DNA from: Sediminispirochaeta bajacaliforniensis DSM 16054
GTDB lineage: Bacteria; Spirochaetota; Spirochaetia; DSM-16054; Sediminispirochaetaceae
DNA: 64,000 nucleotides
Assembly (NCBI RefSeq): GCF_000378205.1
Contig: NZ_KB899426.1
Location: 1-64,000, forward strand
Direction of reading: 5' to 3'
In this document: positions 33,253 through 41,316 of the stretch, piece by piece
Layout: every line of letters begins with the position of its first letter
Numbering within the stretch: the stretch's first letter is position 1
Position numbers and translations under genes: made by a program
Notes under the pieces: generated by a model
The model's database searches: none
Told to the model about the DNA's origin: nothing
What the model saw: the letters and a program-made list of their open reading frames with translations, nothing else

Positions 33253-35004
33253 CTATTTGCGGTAGAGCGGTCTCGGCGTATAGCCGGTATGAAGCAACTC
33301 GTGGCTCTTGTGGCCCAAAGGTTCACCAAGGAACTCTTTGTAGATCTGAGAGATCTCAGGGTTTTCATGGCTACAGCGAACAGCAGAGTTAACATCGTCC
33401 TTGTAGAGCCCTGCGATTCTCTTTTTTCGGACCTCGTCGGTAGTACCGTAAGGCTGGCCACCGCCGGAGATACAACCGCCTCGGCACGCCATTACCTCGA
33501 TAAAATGATAAGGGGGTTCTTCGCCCTTTTCACGGGCATCCCGGACCTCATCGAGGATCTGGCTCACATTGGCCATACCATGGGCAATTGCAACCTTTAC
33601 CTTTTTGCCGTCGATATCGACCTCTCCCTTTCTCACACCTTCGACACCGCGGACCTCATTAACCTCAACCTTTTCCAGCTCCTTGCCGGTAATAAGCTTA
33701 TGAGCGGTACGTAGCGCAGCCTCCATAACACCTCCGGTAACACCGAAAATGGTACCTGCACCGGAGTATGCACCGATGGGGCTATCCGCCTTCTCGTCCT
33801 TCAGGCTTGCAAAATCGATCCCCATCGCCTTGATGAGACGTGCAAGTTCTCTCGTAGTCAGAACAACATCGACATCCTGGTAACCCGAGCTGTACATCTT
33901 TTCACAGCGGGTAATCTCATATTTTTTCGCGGTACAAGGCATGATGGCGGCAGAGTAGATATTTGCCGGATCGATCTTCTTTTTCTCGGCATAGTAGGTC
34001 TTGGTGATTGCACCCTGCATCATCATTGGGCTTTTTGCCGTCGAGAAATTGGGAATCATATCCGGGTAGTACTTTTCCATGAAGTCCGTCCATGCAGGAC
34101 AGCAGCTGGTGATCTGCGGGATTGCACCGGTTCCCTTGGTGAGCCGCTGAACCAGCTCGCTTCCCTCTTCCATGATGGTAAGGTCGGCGGAAAAATTGGT
34201 ATCGAATACCGCATCTATCCCCAGCTTGCGCAGTGCAGCATAGATCTTTCCCGTGCTGATCTCCCCAGGTTCCATACCGAAGGCCTCTCCAAGAGCGACC
34301 CTAACTGCGGGAGCAATCTGGACGGCAACATGCTTTTCGGGATCTCTGATGGCAGCAAGCAGTTTTCCGGTTTCATCCTTTTCGAAGATGGCTCCAACCG
34401 GACAGTGGGCCGAACACTGACCACACTTGATACAGGGACTGTCGTTCAAGCTATCATCGGCAGAGGGTGCAATTCTTACATTCTCACCGCGTCCGATAAA
34501 CTCAAGGGCCCATACACCCTGCATAACCTGACACACATTGGCACAGCGGCCGCAGTTTACGCATTTTTCCGGGTTGAACACGATCGACGGAGTCGATGTG
34601 TCGGGTTCGATCTCACGTATCCGCTGTTCAAAGGGCTGCTCCCGGATACCGAAATCCGCTGCAAGCTTCTGAAGTTCACAATTCCCGTTCCGTCCGCATT
34701 TAAGGCAGTCGTTGGGGTGAGTCGAAAGAATCAATTCAATGACGGTACGTCTGATCTCATGGAGTTCTGGATCATGGGTAATGATGCCCATCCCTTCGGA
34801 AACAGGGGTGGCGCAGGCCCTAACCATTTTGGGGCTGTTCTCCAACTTTACAACGCAAATACCACAGGCGGCCCAGGGGGGAAGGTCGGGATGATAGCAA
34901 AGAACGGGAATCTTTACATTCACCTGCTCTGCTGCCTTGAGAATGGTCGTTCCTTCGGGAACCTGGACCGATTCGCCGTTGATTCGTATATTGACGGTTT
35001 TCAC
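33253..35004 (-). CDS. hydA: [FeFe]-hydrogenase catalytic subunit of a bifurcating-type complex
   Basis: A 583-residue catalytic subunit. Residues 36-64 form a plant-type [2Fe-2S] site (C36, C47, C50, C64), 96-109 the His-Cys cluster (H96, C100, C103, C109), and 148-201 two [4Fe-4S] clusters. The H-cluster domain has TSCCPAW (relay C301, ligand C302), MPCTAKK (C357) and MACRGGCISGGGQP (C507, C511). All catalytic residues are intact, unlike the sensor-type protein at 1117-2460. It forms H2 with electrons from NADH and ferredoxin together with the nuoF- and nuoE-like subunits. It starts at GTG 35004 after AAGGAGGAAACCG and is last in the operon. Confidence 0.95.
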   Translation of the reverse strand: MKTVNIRINGESVQVPEGTTILKAAEQVNVKIPVLCYHPDLPPWAACGICVVKLENSPKMVRACATPVSEGMGIITHDPELHEIRRTVIELILSTHPNDCLKCGRNGNCELQKLAADFGIREQPFEQRIREIEPDTSTPSIVFNPEKCVNCGRCANVCQVMQGVWALEFIGRGENVRIAPSADDSLNDSPCIKCGQCSAHCPVGAIFEKDETGKLLAAIRDPEKHVAVQIAPAVRVALGEAFGMEPGEISTGKIYAALRKLGIDAVFDTNFSADLTIMEEGSELVQRLTKGTGAIPQITSCCPAWTDFMEKYYPDMIPNFSTAKSPMMMQGAITKTYYAEKKKIDPANIYSAAIMPCTAKKYEITRCEKMYSSGYQDVDVVLTTRELARLIKAMGIDFASLKDEKADSPIGAYSGAGTIFGVTGGVMEAALRTAHKLITGKELEKVEVNEVRGVEGVRKGEVDIDGKKVKVAIAHGMANVSQILDEVRDAREKGEEPPYHFIEVMACRGGCISGGGQPYGTTDEVRKKRIAGLYKDDVNSAVRCSHENPEISQIYKEFLGEPLGHKSHELLHTGYTPRPLYRK

Positions 35005-35019
35005 CGGTTTCCTCCTTAG

Positions 35020-36807
35020 CTACCGTACGTAGACGGCGTCGAATTTACATGCTTTGTAGCATTCACCGCACTTGATACAAATATCATGATCGATTTCATG
35101 AAGCTGTCTCCGCTCTCCGTTGATGGCATGAACGGGACACTTTCTGGCACATACACCGCAACCGATACATTTGTCGGCGAGGATATGGTAGCTGATCAGC
35201 GGTTTACACTTTCCTGCGGGACAACGCTTATCCTTGATATGCGCCTTGTACTCGTCCCCGAAATAATGGAGGGTCGACATGACCGGGTTCGGAGAGGTCT
35301 GGCCGAGACCGCAGAGACTTGCCTTCTGCATCGCCTTCCCGATGGTCTTGAGTTTTTCGATATCCTCCATCTCTCCTTCGCCTTTTGTGATTCGGTCGAG
35401 GATGTTGTAGAGGGTCCGCCCGCCGACACGGCAGGGGGCACACTTTCCGCAAGACTCTTCAACGGTAAAACCGAGATAAAACTTGGCGACATCGACGATA
35501 CAGTCGTCTTCGTCCATGACGATCATTCCGCCGGAACCCATGATCGAACCCAACTTCTGCAGCTGTGAATAATCGATGGGGGTATCAAGATAGTCGGCGG
35601 TAATAACACCACCGGAGGGGCCACCGGTCTGCACAGCCTTAAAAGCCTTGTTTCCGGGGATCCCGCCGCCGATATCGTAGACAATCTCTCGTAAGGTGGT
35701 TCCCATCGGGACCTCTACCAAACCGGAGTTTCTGATCTTTCCGGTAAGGGCGAACACCTTTGTTCCCTTGGAATCTTCGGTTCCAATCTTGGCAAACCAA
35801 TCGCCGCCGCGGGAAATGATGACGGGCACATTCGCCCAGGTTTCAACGTTGTTGATGACCGTGGGACAACCCCAAAGTCCCTTTGTAGCAGGAAAGGGAG
35901 GCCTCGGTTTCGGCATTCCTCGTTCGCCCTCGATGGAGGCGAGAAGAGCGGTTTCTTCACCGCAGACAAAGGCACCGGCACCAAGTCTGATCTCTATATC
36001 GAAATCAAAACCGCTGCCAAGGATATCTTTGCCCAAAAGGCCGTACCCTCTCGACTGCTCCATGGCAATCTGAAGGCGCTTGATGGCAAGCGGATACTCG
36101 GCCCGAATGTAGATATAGCCCTGATTCGCACCGACGGCGATACCTGCGATGGTCATCGCTTCGATGATCGAATGGGGATCACCCTCAAGGGTCGACCTGT
36201 CCATATACGCACCGGGATCACCTTCGTCGGCGTTACAAACGATGTATTTGACATCGCCGGCAGCCTGTTTGGTGAAGTTCCATTTCATCCAGGTAGGGAA
36301 ACCGGCCCCGCCACGGCCCCTAAGCCCTGCAGCCTTCAATTCATTGATGATATCCTCGGGCTTCATATCGAAGAGGGCCCTTTCCAGCGCCTTGTAGCCG
36401 TCGCGGGCTATATATTCATCGATATTTTCGGGATTTATAACACCGCAGTTTCTCAAGACGATACGAAACTGCTTCTGGTAGAACTCGATATCCTCGACCC
36501 TCGCCCGTTTCTTACTCTCGTCTCTATTGTACAACAGCCGCTTAACCTCACGGCCTTTGACGATATGCTCGGAAATGAGCTCTTTTGCATCTTCGGGCGA
36601 AACACGCACGTAAAAAGAATCTTCAGGAAGAATCTTGACGATTGGTCCCTGTTCGCAGAAACCGAAACAACCGGTTTTTACGACCTGGACCGTATCCTTT
36701 AAGCCCTGGGCCTCACATTCCGCAATGAGGTTCTTGAATATTTGGTCCGATTTGCTTGATTCACAGCCGGTACCGCCGCAGACAAGAATATAGTTTGTAA
36801 ATGCCAT
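35020..36807 (-). CDS. hydB: NuoF-like NADH-binding subunit of the hydrogenase
   Basis: A 595-residue flavoprotein. The N-terminal thioredoxin-like [2Fe-2S] domain has C10, C15, C47 and C51. The NuoF core holds the FMN/NADH loops GRGGAGFPTWMKW and GAGAFVCGEETALLASIEG and the [4Fe-4S] SCGKCAPCRVG. The C-terminus carries two ferredoxin clusters (CIGCGVCARKCP, CIKCGECYKACK). This matches HydB of electron-bifurcating hydrogenases, where FMN is the branch point between NADH and ferredoxin. GGAGGAACCGGAAC precedes the ATG. It is 15 bp before hydA. Confidence 0.94.
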   Translation of the reverse strand: MAFTNYILVCGGTGCESSKSDQIFKNLIAECEAQGLKDTVQVVKTGCFGFCEQGPIVKILPEDSFYVRVSPEDAKELISEHIVKGREVKRLLYNRDESKKRARVEDIEFYQKQFRIVLRNCGVINPENIDEYIARDGYKALERALFDMKPEDIINELKAAGLRGRGGAGFPTWMKWNFTKQAAGDVKYIVCNADEGDPGAYMDRSTLEGDPHSIIEAMTIAGIAVGANQGYIYIRAEYPLAIKRLQIAMEQSRGYGLLGKDILGSGFDFDIEIRLGAGAFVCGEETALLASIEGERGMPKPRPPFPATKGLWGCPTVINNVETWANVPVIISRGGDWFAKIGTEDSKGTKVFALTGKIRNSGLVEVPMGTTLREIVYDIGGGIPGNKAFKAVQTGGPSGGVITADYLDTPIDYSQLQKLGSIMGSGGMIVMDEDDCIVDVAKFYLGFTVEESCGKCAPCRVGGRTLYNILDRITKGEGEMEDIEKLKTIGKAMQKASLCGLGQTSPNPVMSTLHYFGDEYKAHIKDKRCPAGKCKPLISYHILADKCIGCGVCARKCPVHAINGERRQLHEIDHDICIKCGECYKACKFDAVYVR

Positions 36808-36820
36808 GTTCCGGTTCCTC

Positions 36821-37213
36821 CTATTCTACAATGTCGGCGGCGGGCCGGTCGTAGATATGATCGTTGACCAGAGCCTTACCCTGAATGTGTTTACGCACAA
36901 TCTTTCGGGCCACCTCTGCATCAACCTTACCGTAGATCACGTCGGGCATATCCGGCATAATTACCTCAACCGTAGGCTCAACATAGCAGAGCCCCATACA
37001 TCCGGTTTGAGTCACCATCACCTTTTCGGTGAGCTTTTTCTCATCAAGCTCCTGAAGGAAGGCATCGAGTGTCTCCTTCGCACCGGCCGCGATTCCACAC
37101 GTCCCCATTCCGACAATGATCTGTATGTTTTTATCAGCAACATCTCGTTTATTGAGTTCTTTTTTCTTGGAATCTCTCAACTTCCTGAGTTCTTCCAGGG
37201 TCATTTTTGCCAT
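36821..37213 (-). CDS. Thioredoxin-like [2Fe-2S] ferredoxin, HndB type
   Basis: A 130-residue protein like HndB of NADP-reducing hydrogenases: a short helical N-terminus (TLEELRKLRDSKKKELNKRD) and a thioredoxin-like ferredoxin fold. The second Cys pair is present in TQTGCMGLCYVEP, but in the first site only C39 is seen (GTCGIAAGA), where four-Cys ferredoxins have a second Cys five residues on. Cluster binding is therefore uncertain. The ATG at 37213 follows GAGGAGGCCAGAG, better than the one at 37228. It probably passes or tunes electrons within the complex. Confidence 0.85.
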   Translation of the reverse strand: MAKMTLEELRKLRDSKKKELNKRDVADKNIQIIVGMGTCGIAAGAKETLDAFLQELDEKKLTEKVMVTQTGCMGLCYVEPTVEVIMPDMPDVIYGKVDAEVARKIVRKHIQGKALVNDHIYDRPAADIVE

Positions 37214-37227
37214 CTCTGGCCTCCTCA

Positions 37228-37779
37228 TTAGTCTCTATCATCTTCCTGACTTATTAGGAAGGTTCGGAGAAGCGACAGGGAAGAAGCGCTCCGGAAATCT
37301 CCAAGCGCATCCGCAAGCTCGCTCCTGGTAATTTCGTACCGATGAAGATTATCACCGGATTTCAAGCTACGTCGAAACACCATTTCATACTCGCTGCTCC
37401 AGGTAAGAGCAGGGAGAAGAAAAGCAGGCAACGCCCCGATCGGAGGCAGATCAATGTTATCCTTCGGAAGAACAAAAGAGATGCAGGTCCCTTTTCCTTT
37501 TTCCGAAACAATCTCGACCGTTCCATCGACCTGTTCGACCATTTGCAGTAAGAAGGGAATACCCAAACCTACTTTCCTTTGTCGGTGTTTTGTTCCGTCC
37601 GAGTAAAACGGGTCTTTCGCCCGTTCCAGCTCCTGTTTGCTCATCCCGCAGCCGTTGTCACGAAGTGTTACGGCTATCTGTCTCTCATCCTCATCGAAGC
37701 TCAACTCAATGAGCGATGCCTTTGCCTCGATGGAGTTCTGGACAAGATCAAGCAGAAGATCACAGACGGACTCGTGCAT
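37228..37779 (-). CDS. HATPase-domain protein of the hydrogenase operon
   Basis: A 183-residue protein with a histidine-kinase-type ATPase domain and no phosphoacceptor domain. The N box is LVQNSIEAKA (N15), the G1 box is RDNGCGMS (41-47), and the G2 box is KVGLGIPFLLQM (69-80). The last 50 residues are unrelated and unrecognised. Such ATPase genes recur between nuoE-like and nuoF-like genes of bacterial hydrogenase clusters; their job is not established. It overlaps the nuoE-like stop by one base. Compare the smaller HATPase at 694-1110. Confidence 0.82.
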   Translation of the reverse strand: MHESVCDLLLDLVQNSIEAKASLIELSFDEDERQIAVTLRDNGCGMSKQELERAKDPFYSDGTKHRQRKVGLGIPFLLQMVEQVDGTVEIVSEKGKGTCISFVLPKDNIDLPPIGALPAFLLPALTWSSEYEMVFRRSLKSGDNLHRYEITRSELADALGDFRSASSLSLLRTFLISQEDDRD

Positions 37780-38264
37780 CAGCTCTCCTGAAATTTCGCC
37801 AGTATCTCCGGGAGTTGCTCCTTGGTCAGTTTTCCGAACACCTCATCACCGATCACCATCACGGGAGCAAGGCCGCAACAACCGACACAGCGCACAGCTT
37901 CAAGCGAAAACTGTCCGTCGGGAGTAACCTGATTGACACCAATCCCGAGAATATTCTCGAGTTCCTGAATGATGTCCTCCCCCCCCTTCAGATAACACGC
38001 AGTCCCCATACACACCTGAATATTGTGTTTTCCGGGTTTTGTCAGCTTAAAGAAATGATAAAACGTGACCACACCGTAGATTTTTGCCAGTGGGACATCC
38101 AACATTGAGGCAACCCGTTTTGCCGCTTCACGAGGAATATAGCCGAACTCTTCCTGAACCTTATGCAGGATCATGATCAAGTTTCCCGGCTTATTTTTCC
38201 ACTCCTCAATGAAGGCAACCAACGAATCAGAGAATTTCATCTCAACTTCACTCTGCACAGACAT
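37779..38264 (-). CDS. hydC: NuoE-like [2Fe-2S] subunit of the hydrogenase
   Basis: A 161-residue thioredoxin-like ferredoxin of the NuoE/HydC family, with the cluster ligands in CMGTACYLKG (C-x4-C) and RCVGCCGLAP (C-x3-C). It pairs with the NuoF-like subunit as the NADH module. TTGGAGGTTCC directly before the ATG at 38264 decides the start; the frame extends 8 codons upstream. It is the first gene of the operon hydC - HATPase - HndB-like - hydB - hydA, which ends at the terminator at 33192. Confidence 0.93.
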   Translation of the reverse strand: MSVQSEVEMKFSDSLVAFIEEWKNKPGNLIMILHKVQEEFGYIPREAAKRVASMLDVPLAKIYGVVTFYHFFKLTKPGKHNIQVCMGTACYLKGGEDIIQELENILGIGVNQVTPDGQFSLEAVRCVGCCGLAPVMVIGDEVFGKLTKEQLPEILAKFQES

Positions 38265-38589
38265 GGAACCTCCAAAAAAATTTAACATCTGCCCAACACA
38301 GTTTCCCTGAGCATATTAGAGCAAAAATCAGACAAAAGGCAAGATAATAACCACTTCTTTTATTTATATTGTGAAAAAACATTGAAAAATGATTGCACCA
38401 AAGAATAATAAACAGTAATATTAAGTAATTTTTGTGAAATGCGTTTTTTAAATGTTCGAGTTTGCAACAAAGAACAACAATTAGGGCTTGCAAAAAAATG
38501 AAATATAGCACATTTTCTATTATATGTTATATGTTTCACAGAAAGCACGTAATTTTTCTTAAAAACCAAAACAAAGGGAACGGTAAAGT
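38265..38589. promoter_or_regulatory. AT-rich divergent control region of hydrogenase operon and rex
   Basis: About 325 bp of strikingly AT-rich sequence separates the divergent hydC and rex genes, with no supportable gene (small ORFs here are low-complexity Phe/Lys/Asn-rich). It contains Rex-like half sites TTGTGAAA at 38369-38376, TTGTGAAAT at 38432-38440, and the better two-half site at 38525-38540. Exact promoters could not be assigned. Confidence 0.6.
38525..38540 (+). promoter_or_regulatory. Candidate Rex-binding site
   Basis: TGTTA-TATGTT-TCACA matches the core of the known Rex site (TTGTTAA or TTGTGAA, 4-6 bp, inverted half), with 16-bp spacing kept. It is 50 bp before the rex ATG and 260 bp before hydC. 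This fits autoregulation and possibly control of the hydrogenase operon. Confidence 0.5.
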
Positions 38590-39249
38590 ATGAATAAGGA
38601 TATTATTCTCAGACTTACCAAATACAAAAGACTTTTGTACAAATTAAAAGCCCTCGGTTTTGAGCGAGTCTTCTCAAACAACCTCGGAGACGCGATCGGC
38701 GTAACCCCCGCACTGGTACGAAAAGATTTTTCAACCCTTAACCTCCCGGGTAACAAGCGGGGGGGCTACAACATCGATATGCTCATCGAGCGGCTGGACA
38801 ATCTTCTCGGCAGAGACCAGCCTCAGCATGTCATTGTCGTCGGTTGCGGCAGGATCGGAACGGCACTGATGCAGTACAGCGGTTTTTCTACCGACGGTAT
38901 AGAATTTGTTGCAGGCTTCGATATCCGTCCCGAGGAAGTACGACCTCCCTCTTCTATTCCGGTCTACGGAATGGAGACACTCGAAGAGTTCATTAGGGAA
39001 CATCATATCAGGGTGGGAGTCATCGCCGTGCCCGACACCGAGGCCTCGAAGGTGCTTACCCAAATGGTGGAAGCCGGTATCCGGGGTGTGCTCAACTTTG
39101 CACCGGTAGAATTGAAGTGTCACAATGAAGAGTGCCACAGCAACTGCATCATCCACAATGTAAATATCGCGTTGGAGATCGAACACCTATTTTACCAGGT
39201 AAACGCGAAAGAAGCCGGGGAAGAGGAAGACGGCAACTGTGCCGATTGA
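38590..39249 (+). CDS. rex: Redox-sensing transcriptional repressor Rex
   Basis: A 219-residue Rex. The N-terminal winged helix covers about 1-80 (LGDAIGVTPALVRKDFSTL). A Rossmann domain follows, with the NAD(H) motif VVGCGRIGTAL, and then a swapped C-terminal helix region. Rex leaves DNA when the NADH/NAD ratio rises, and typical targets include hydrogenases and fermentation genes. It is divergent from the NADH-linked hydrogenase operon, a match to its expected target. The C-terminal tail has four Cys (KCHNEECHSNC and NCAD), which is unusual. The rmuC GTG lies inside its last codons. Confidence 0.95.
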   Translation: MNKDIILRLTKYKRLLYKLKALGFERVFSNNLGDAIGVTPALVRKDFSTLNLPGNKRGGYNIDMLIERLDNLLGRDQPQHVIVVGCGRIGTALMQYSGFSTDGIEFVAGFDIRPEEVRPPSSIPVYGMETLEEFIREHHIRVGVIAVPDTEASKVLTQMVEAGIRGVLNFAPVELKCHNEECHSNCIIHNVNIALEIEHLFYQVNAKEAGEEEDGNCAD

Positions 39250-40096
39250 TCTACTCTCGATTGCCCTTATCGGCATTTTTCTCCTTTTTCTTCTCCTTCT
39301 TATCATTTTTTTCAGAAGACGGCCTTCTCAAACCGTCGATCAGACCTTACTGCGGGAAAGCTTCAACCGCCTGGAAGAGATGGCCCGCAGGCTGGACGAT
39401 ATCGGTCGCATCTTTTTGTTGCCCCGAACAAGAGGAGGGATCGGAGAAACCCTCCTGGAACAGTTGCTTGGCAACTGGCTTCCTGCTGCCGCATGGAAAC
39501 GACAATACCGTTTTTCCGATGGGGGAAGGGTTGATGCCGTCATCCGCGCAGGCTCCTTTTTGGTTCCCATCGATTCAAAATTCCCCCTGGAACGGGTTGC
39601 CGGACTGCTGAAGGATGATACCACAGGAGAAGATCGGAGGATTCCGCCCGCAGAACGAAAGGTATTTACCGCCTACGCGCGGGAAATCTCGGAAAAATAT
39701 ATCCGCCCGGAGGAAGGGACTCTTCAATTTGCCCTCCTTTATCTTCCATCGGAACATATCTATTATCGCTGTTTTGTTGAAGACCCATCGCTCTCGGAAG
39801 AACTCCTATCCTTCCACGTGGTACCTGTCGGCCCTTCGGCACTCTTTCTCTATCTCCAGACAGTGGCCTACGGTCTGAAAGGGCTCTCCCTCCCGCAGAA
39901 AGCCAAAGAACTTCGTTCCCATATCCAAAGAATCAAGTCGGAAACCGAGCGCCTGGAGCGCCTCTTTTCAACCTCTTCCACGCATCTGAAAAACCTTCAA
40001 GCCAGCTTCGACGATTCCCGTACAGCCCTGGCAAGACTATCGACAACCAGTCATCGCCTTGGCGATGACAGCACTGACGCCTCCGAAAAGGAGTAG
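39239..40096 (+). CDS. rmuC: RmuC-family protein, short form
   Basis: A 285-residue protein with an N-terminal membrane helix (LLSIALIGIFLLFLLLLIIFF), a short coiled linker and the RmuC domain (GETLLEQLLGNWLP, GGRVDAVIRAG, VPIDSKFPLE, LYLPSEHIYY). RmuC is linked to limiting DNA inversions and has a nuclease-like fold. It is much shorter than the roughly 475-residue E. coli protein, mainly lacking the long N-terminal coiled coil. It starts at GTG 39239 after GAGGAAGA and overlaps rex by 11 bp, so both are probably in one transcript. Confidence 0.85.
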   Translation: MPIDLLSIALIGIFLLFLLLLIIFFRRRPSQTVDQTLLRESFNRLEEMARRLDDIGRIFLLPRTRGGIGETLLEQLLGNWLPAAAWKRQYRFSDGGRVDAVIRAGSFLVPIDSKFPLERVAGLLKDDTTGEDRRIPPAERKVFTAYAREISEKYIRPEEGTLQFALLYLPSEHIYYRCFVEDPSLSEELLSFHVVPVGPSALFLYLQTVAYGLKGLSLPQKAKELRSHIQRIKSETERLERLFSTSSTHLKNLQASFDDSRTALARLSTTSHRLGDDSTDASEKE

Positions 40097-40103
40097 CACA
40101 CGA

Positions 40104-41195
40104 TCATTCGGAACGAAGGGTTGCCACAATCGGAAGATGATCTGAATAACCATAGCCATCCCGCATACGATAGGAAACCGGAATCCCATTCTCATCACAC
40201 CAGGGAACATCGGCCGCAACGCTGAAAGAGTCCAGATCGATCCCCCTACCGTCGACCAGCGCCGCGGAAAAAAGCATATGATCGATACCTTCCCATCCCC
40301 CCCGATAGTAGTAGCTTCCGTTGCAATCGCAGCTTGGCCAGGGAGTATACAGAGGAAGCCCGCAACCATCGGCTCCCGCATCTTCCCGATCTCCACTAAT
40401 CCATAAGCCCTCAGCTTCATCGAAGAATACGCCACTGTTCTCAAGCTCCCCGGATTGCCTTTTCGCCGAAACAGGAAGCAAGGCCGTCTGGTATGCACCG
40501 CCGACAAGGTCCCACTCATTCCACGCCTCGTTGAGGTCGCCCACGACAATCACCTGACGCCCCTCAAGCTCCTGTATGCGCTTTCGGACCAAGGAGGCCG
40601 AGGCAATACGAAGGGGCTCAGTATCCTCTGCACCACCGGACTTTGATTTCCAGTGGCAAACGAAGAGAAAAAGGGGCTCCCCCTCTTCCATCTCAAGCTC
40701 GACTTCAAAGATCGGCCGAAGCGAGGGAGAAGAAGGCAGATGGATCGACCTGGAGCGGGCCTTGCGAATAGGGAAACGGCTCAAAATCCCAAGCTGTACC
40801 GCCGAATCAGCCCCCTGGGAAGCGGCCCAATAGTCGTATCCAAGCCCCTGCAAGTAATCGTTTGCCAGATCATCAAGAACACCCCCATGCTCGATCTCCA
40901 TAAGCATGACCACATCCGCACCTCCCGGCACGGCCAGCCTGATCACCTCCGAAAGCGAAGCCAGTCGTCCCCGGTAATCCCCGAGGCCCCAGCCCGAAGC
41001 AGGATCGAACTCCGGATATTCCGTCCCGTCGTCCCGAGCATCGAATACATTTTGCACATTCCAGCTCATGAGAGAGATACGGTCATCACGCCGGGACTCC
41101 GTGGGCCAGGAACATCCCGTACAGGAGGAAAGAAAAACGGCCATTGCGAAAACGATAAACCCGAAAGAAAAAATAGTGATTTTTCCCTCTTTCAT
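40104..41195 (-). CDS. Lipoprotein endonuclease/exonuclease/phosphatase-family enzyme
   Basis: A 363-residue protein with a lipoprotein-type signal (hydrophobic IFSFGFIVFAMAVFLSSC, with Cys as the likely lipid anchor). The EEP fold follows: LMSWNVQNVFD, VVMLMEIEHGG, FVCHWKSK, VVGDLNEAWNEWD, and a C-terminal YSDHLPIVATL. The metal and catalytic residues (N, E, D-N, D-H) are in place, so it is probably an active surface or periplasmic nuclease or phosphodiesterase. An inserted, Cys-containing loop (DGCGLPLYTPWPSCDCNG) is unusual. The gene is convergent with rmuC, 7 bp apart. Confidence 0.82.
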   Translation of the reverse strand: MKEGKITIFSFGFIVFAMAVFLSSCTGCSWPTESRRDDRISLMSWNVQNVFDARDDGTEYPEFDPASGWGLGDYRGRLASLSEVIRLAVPGGADVVMLMEIEHGGVLDDLANDYLQGLGYDYWAASQGADSAVQLGILSRFPIRKARSRSIHLPSSPSLRPIFEVELEMEEGEPLFLFVCHWKSKSGGAEDTEPLRIASASLVRKRIQELEGRQVIVVGDLNEAWNEWDLVGGAYQTALLPVSAKRQSGELENSGVFFDEAEGLWISGDREDAGADGCGLPLYTPWPSCDCNGSYYYRGGWEGIDHMLFSAALVDGRGIDLDSFSVAADVPWCDENGIPVSYRMRDGYGYSDHLPIVATLRSE

Positions 41196-41257
41196 AATTG
41201 TTAAGACTCGTTAAGCGGTTCATACTATTCAAAATTTTCCTTTTTTCAGGGGAAAAC

Positions 41258-41286
41258 TTTCGATACGGCTATTACTGGTTTATAAT
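41258..41286 (+). promoter_or_regulatory. Candidate promoter of the acyl-CoA ligase gene
   Basis: A perfect -10 box TATAAT (41281-41286) lies 17 bp after a poor -35 (TTTCGA, 41258-41263), 30 bp before the ATG. AAGAAGGAGG lies in the leader. Confidence 0.5.
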
Positions 41287-41316
41287 ATGCAACCAGAAAC
41301 GTAAGAAGGAGGCACC

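Noticed and set aside
38248-38569. Short ORFs in the AT-rich rex/hydrogenase gap
   Set aside because: Low-complexity Phe/Asn/Lys-rich translations in regulatory DNA, without ribosome sites.
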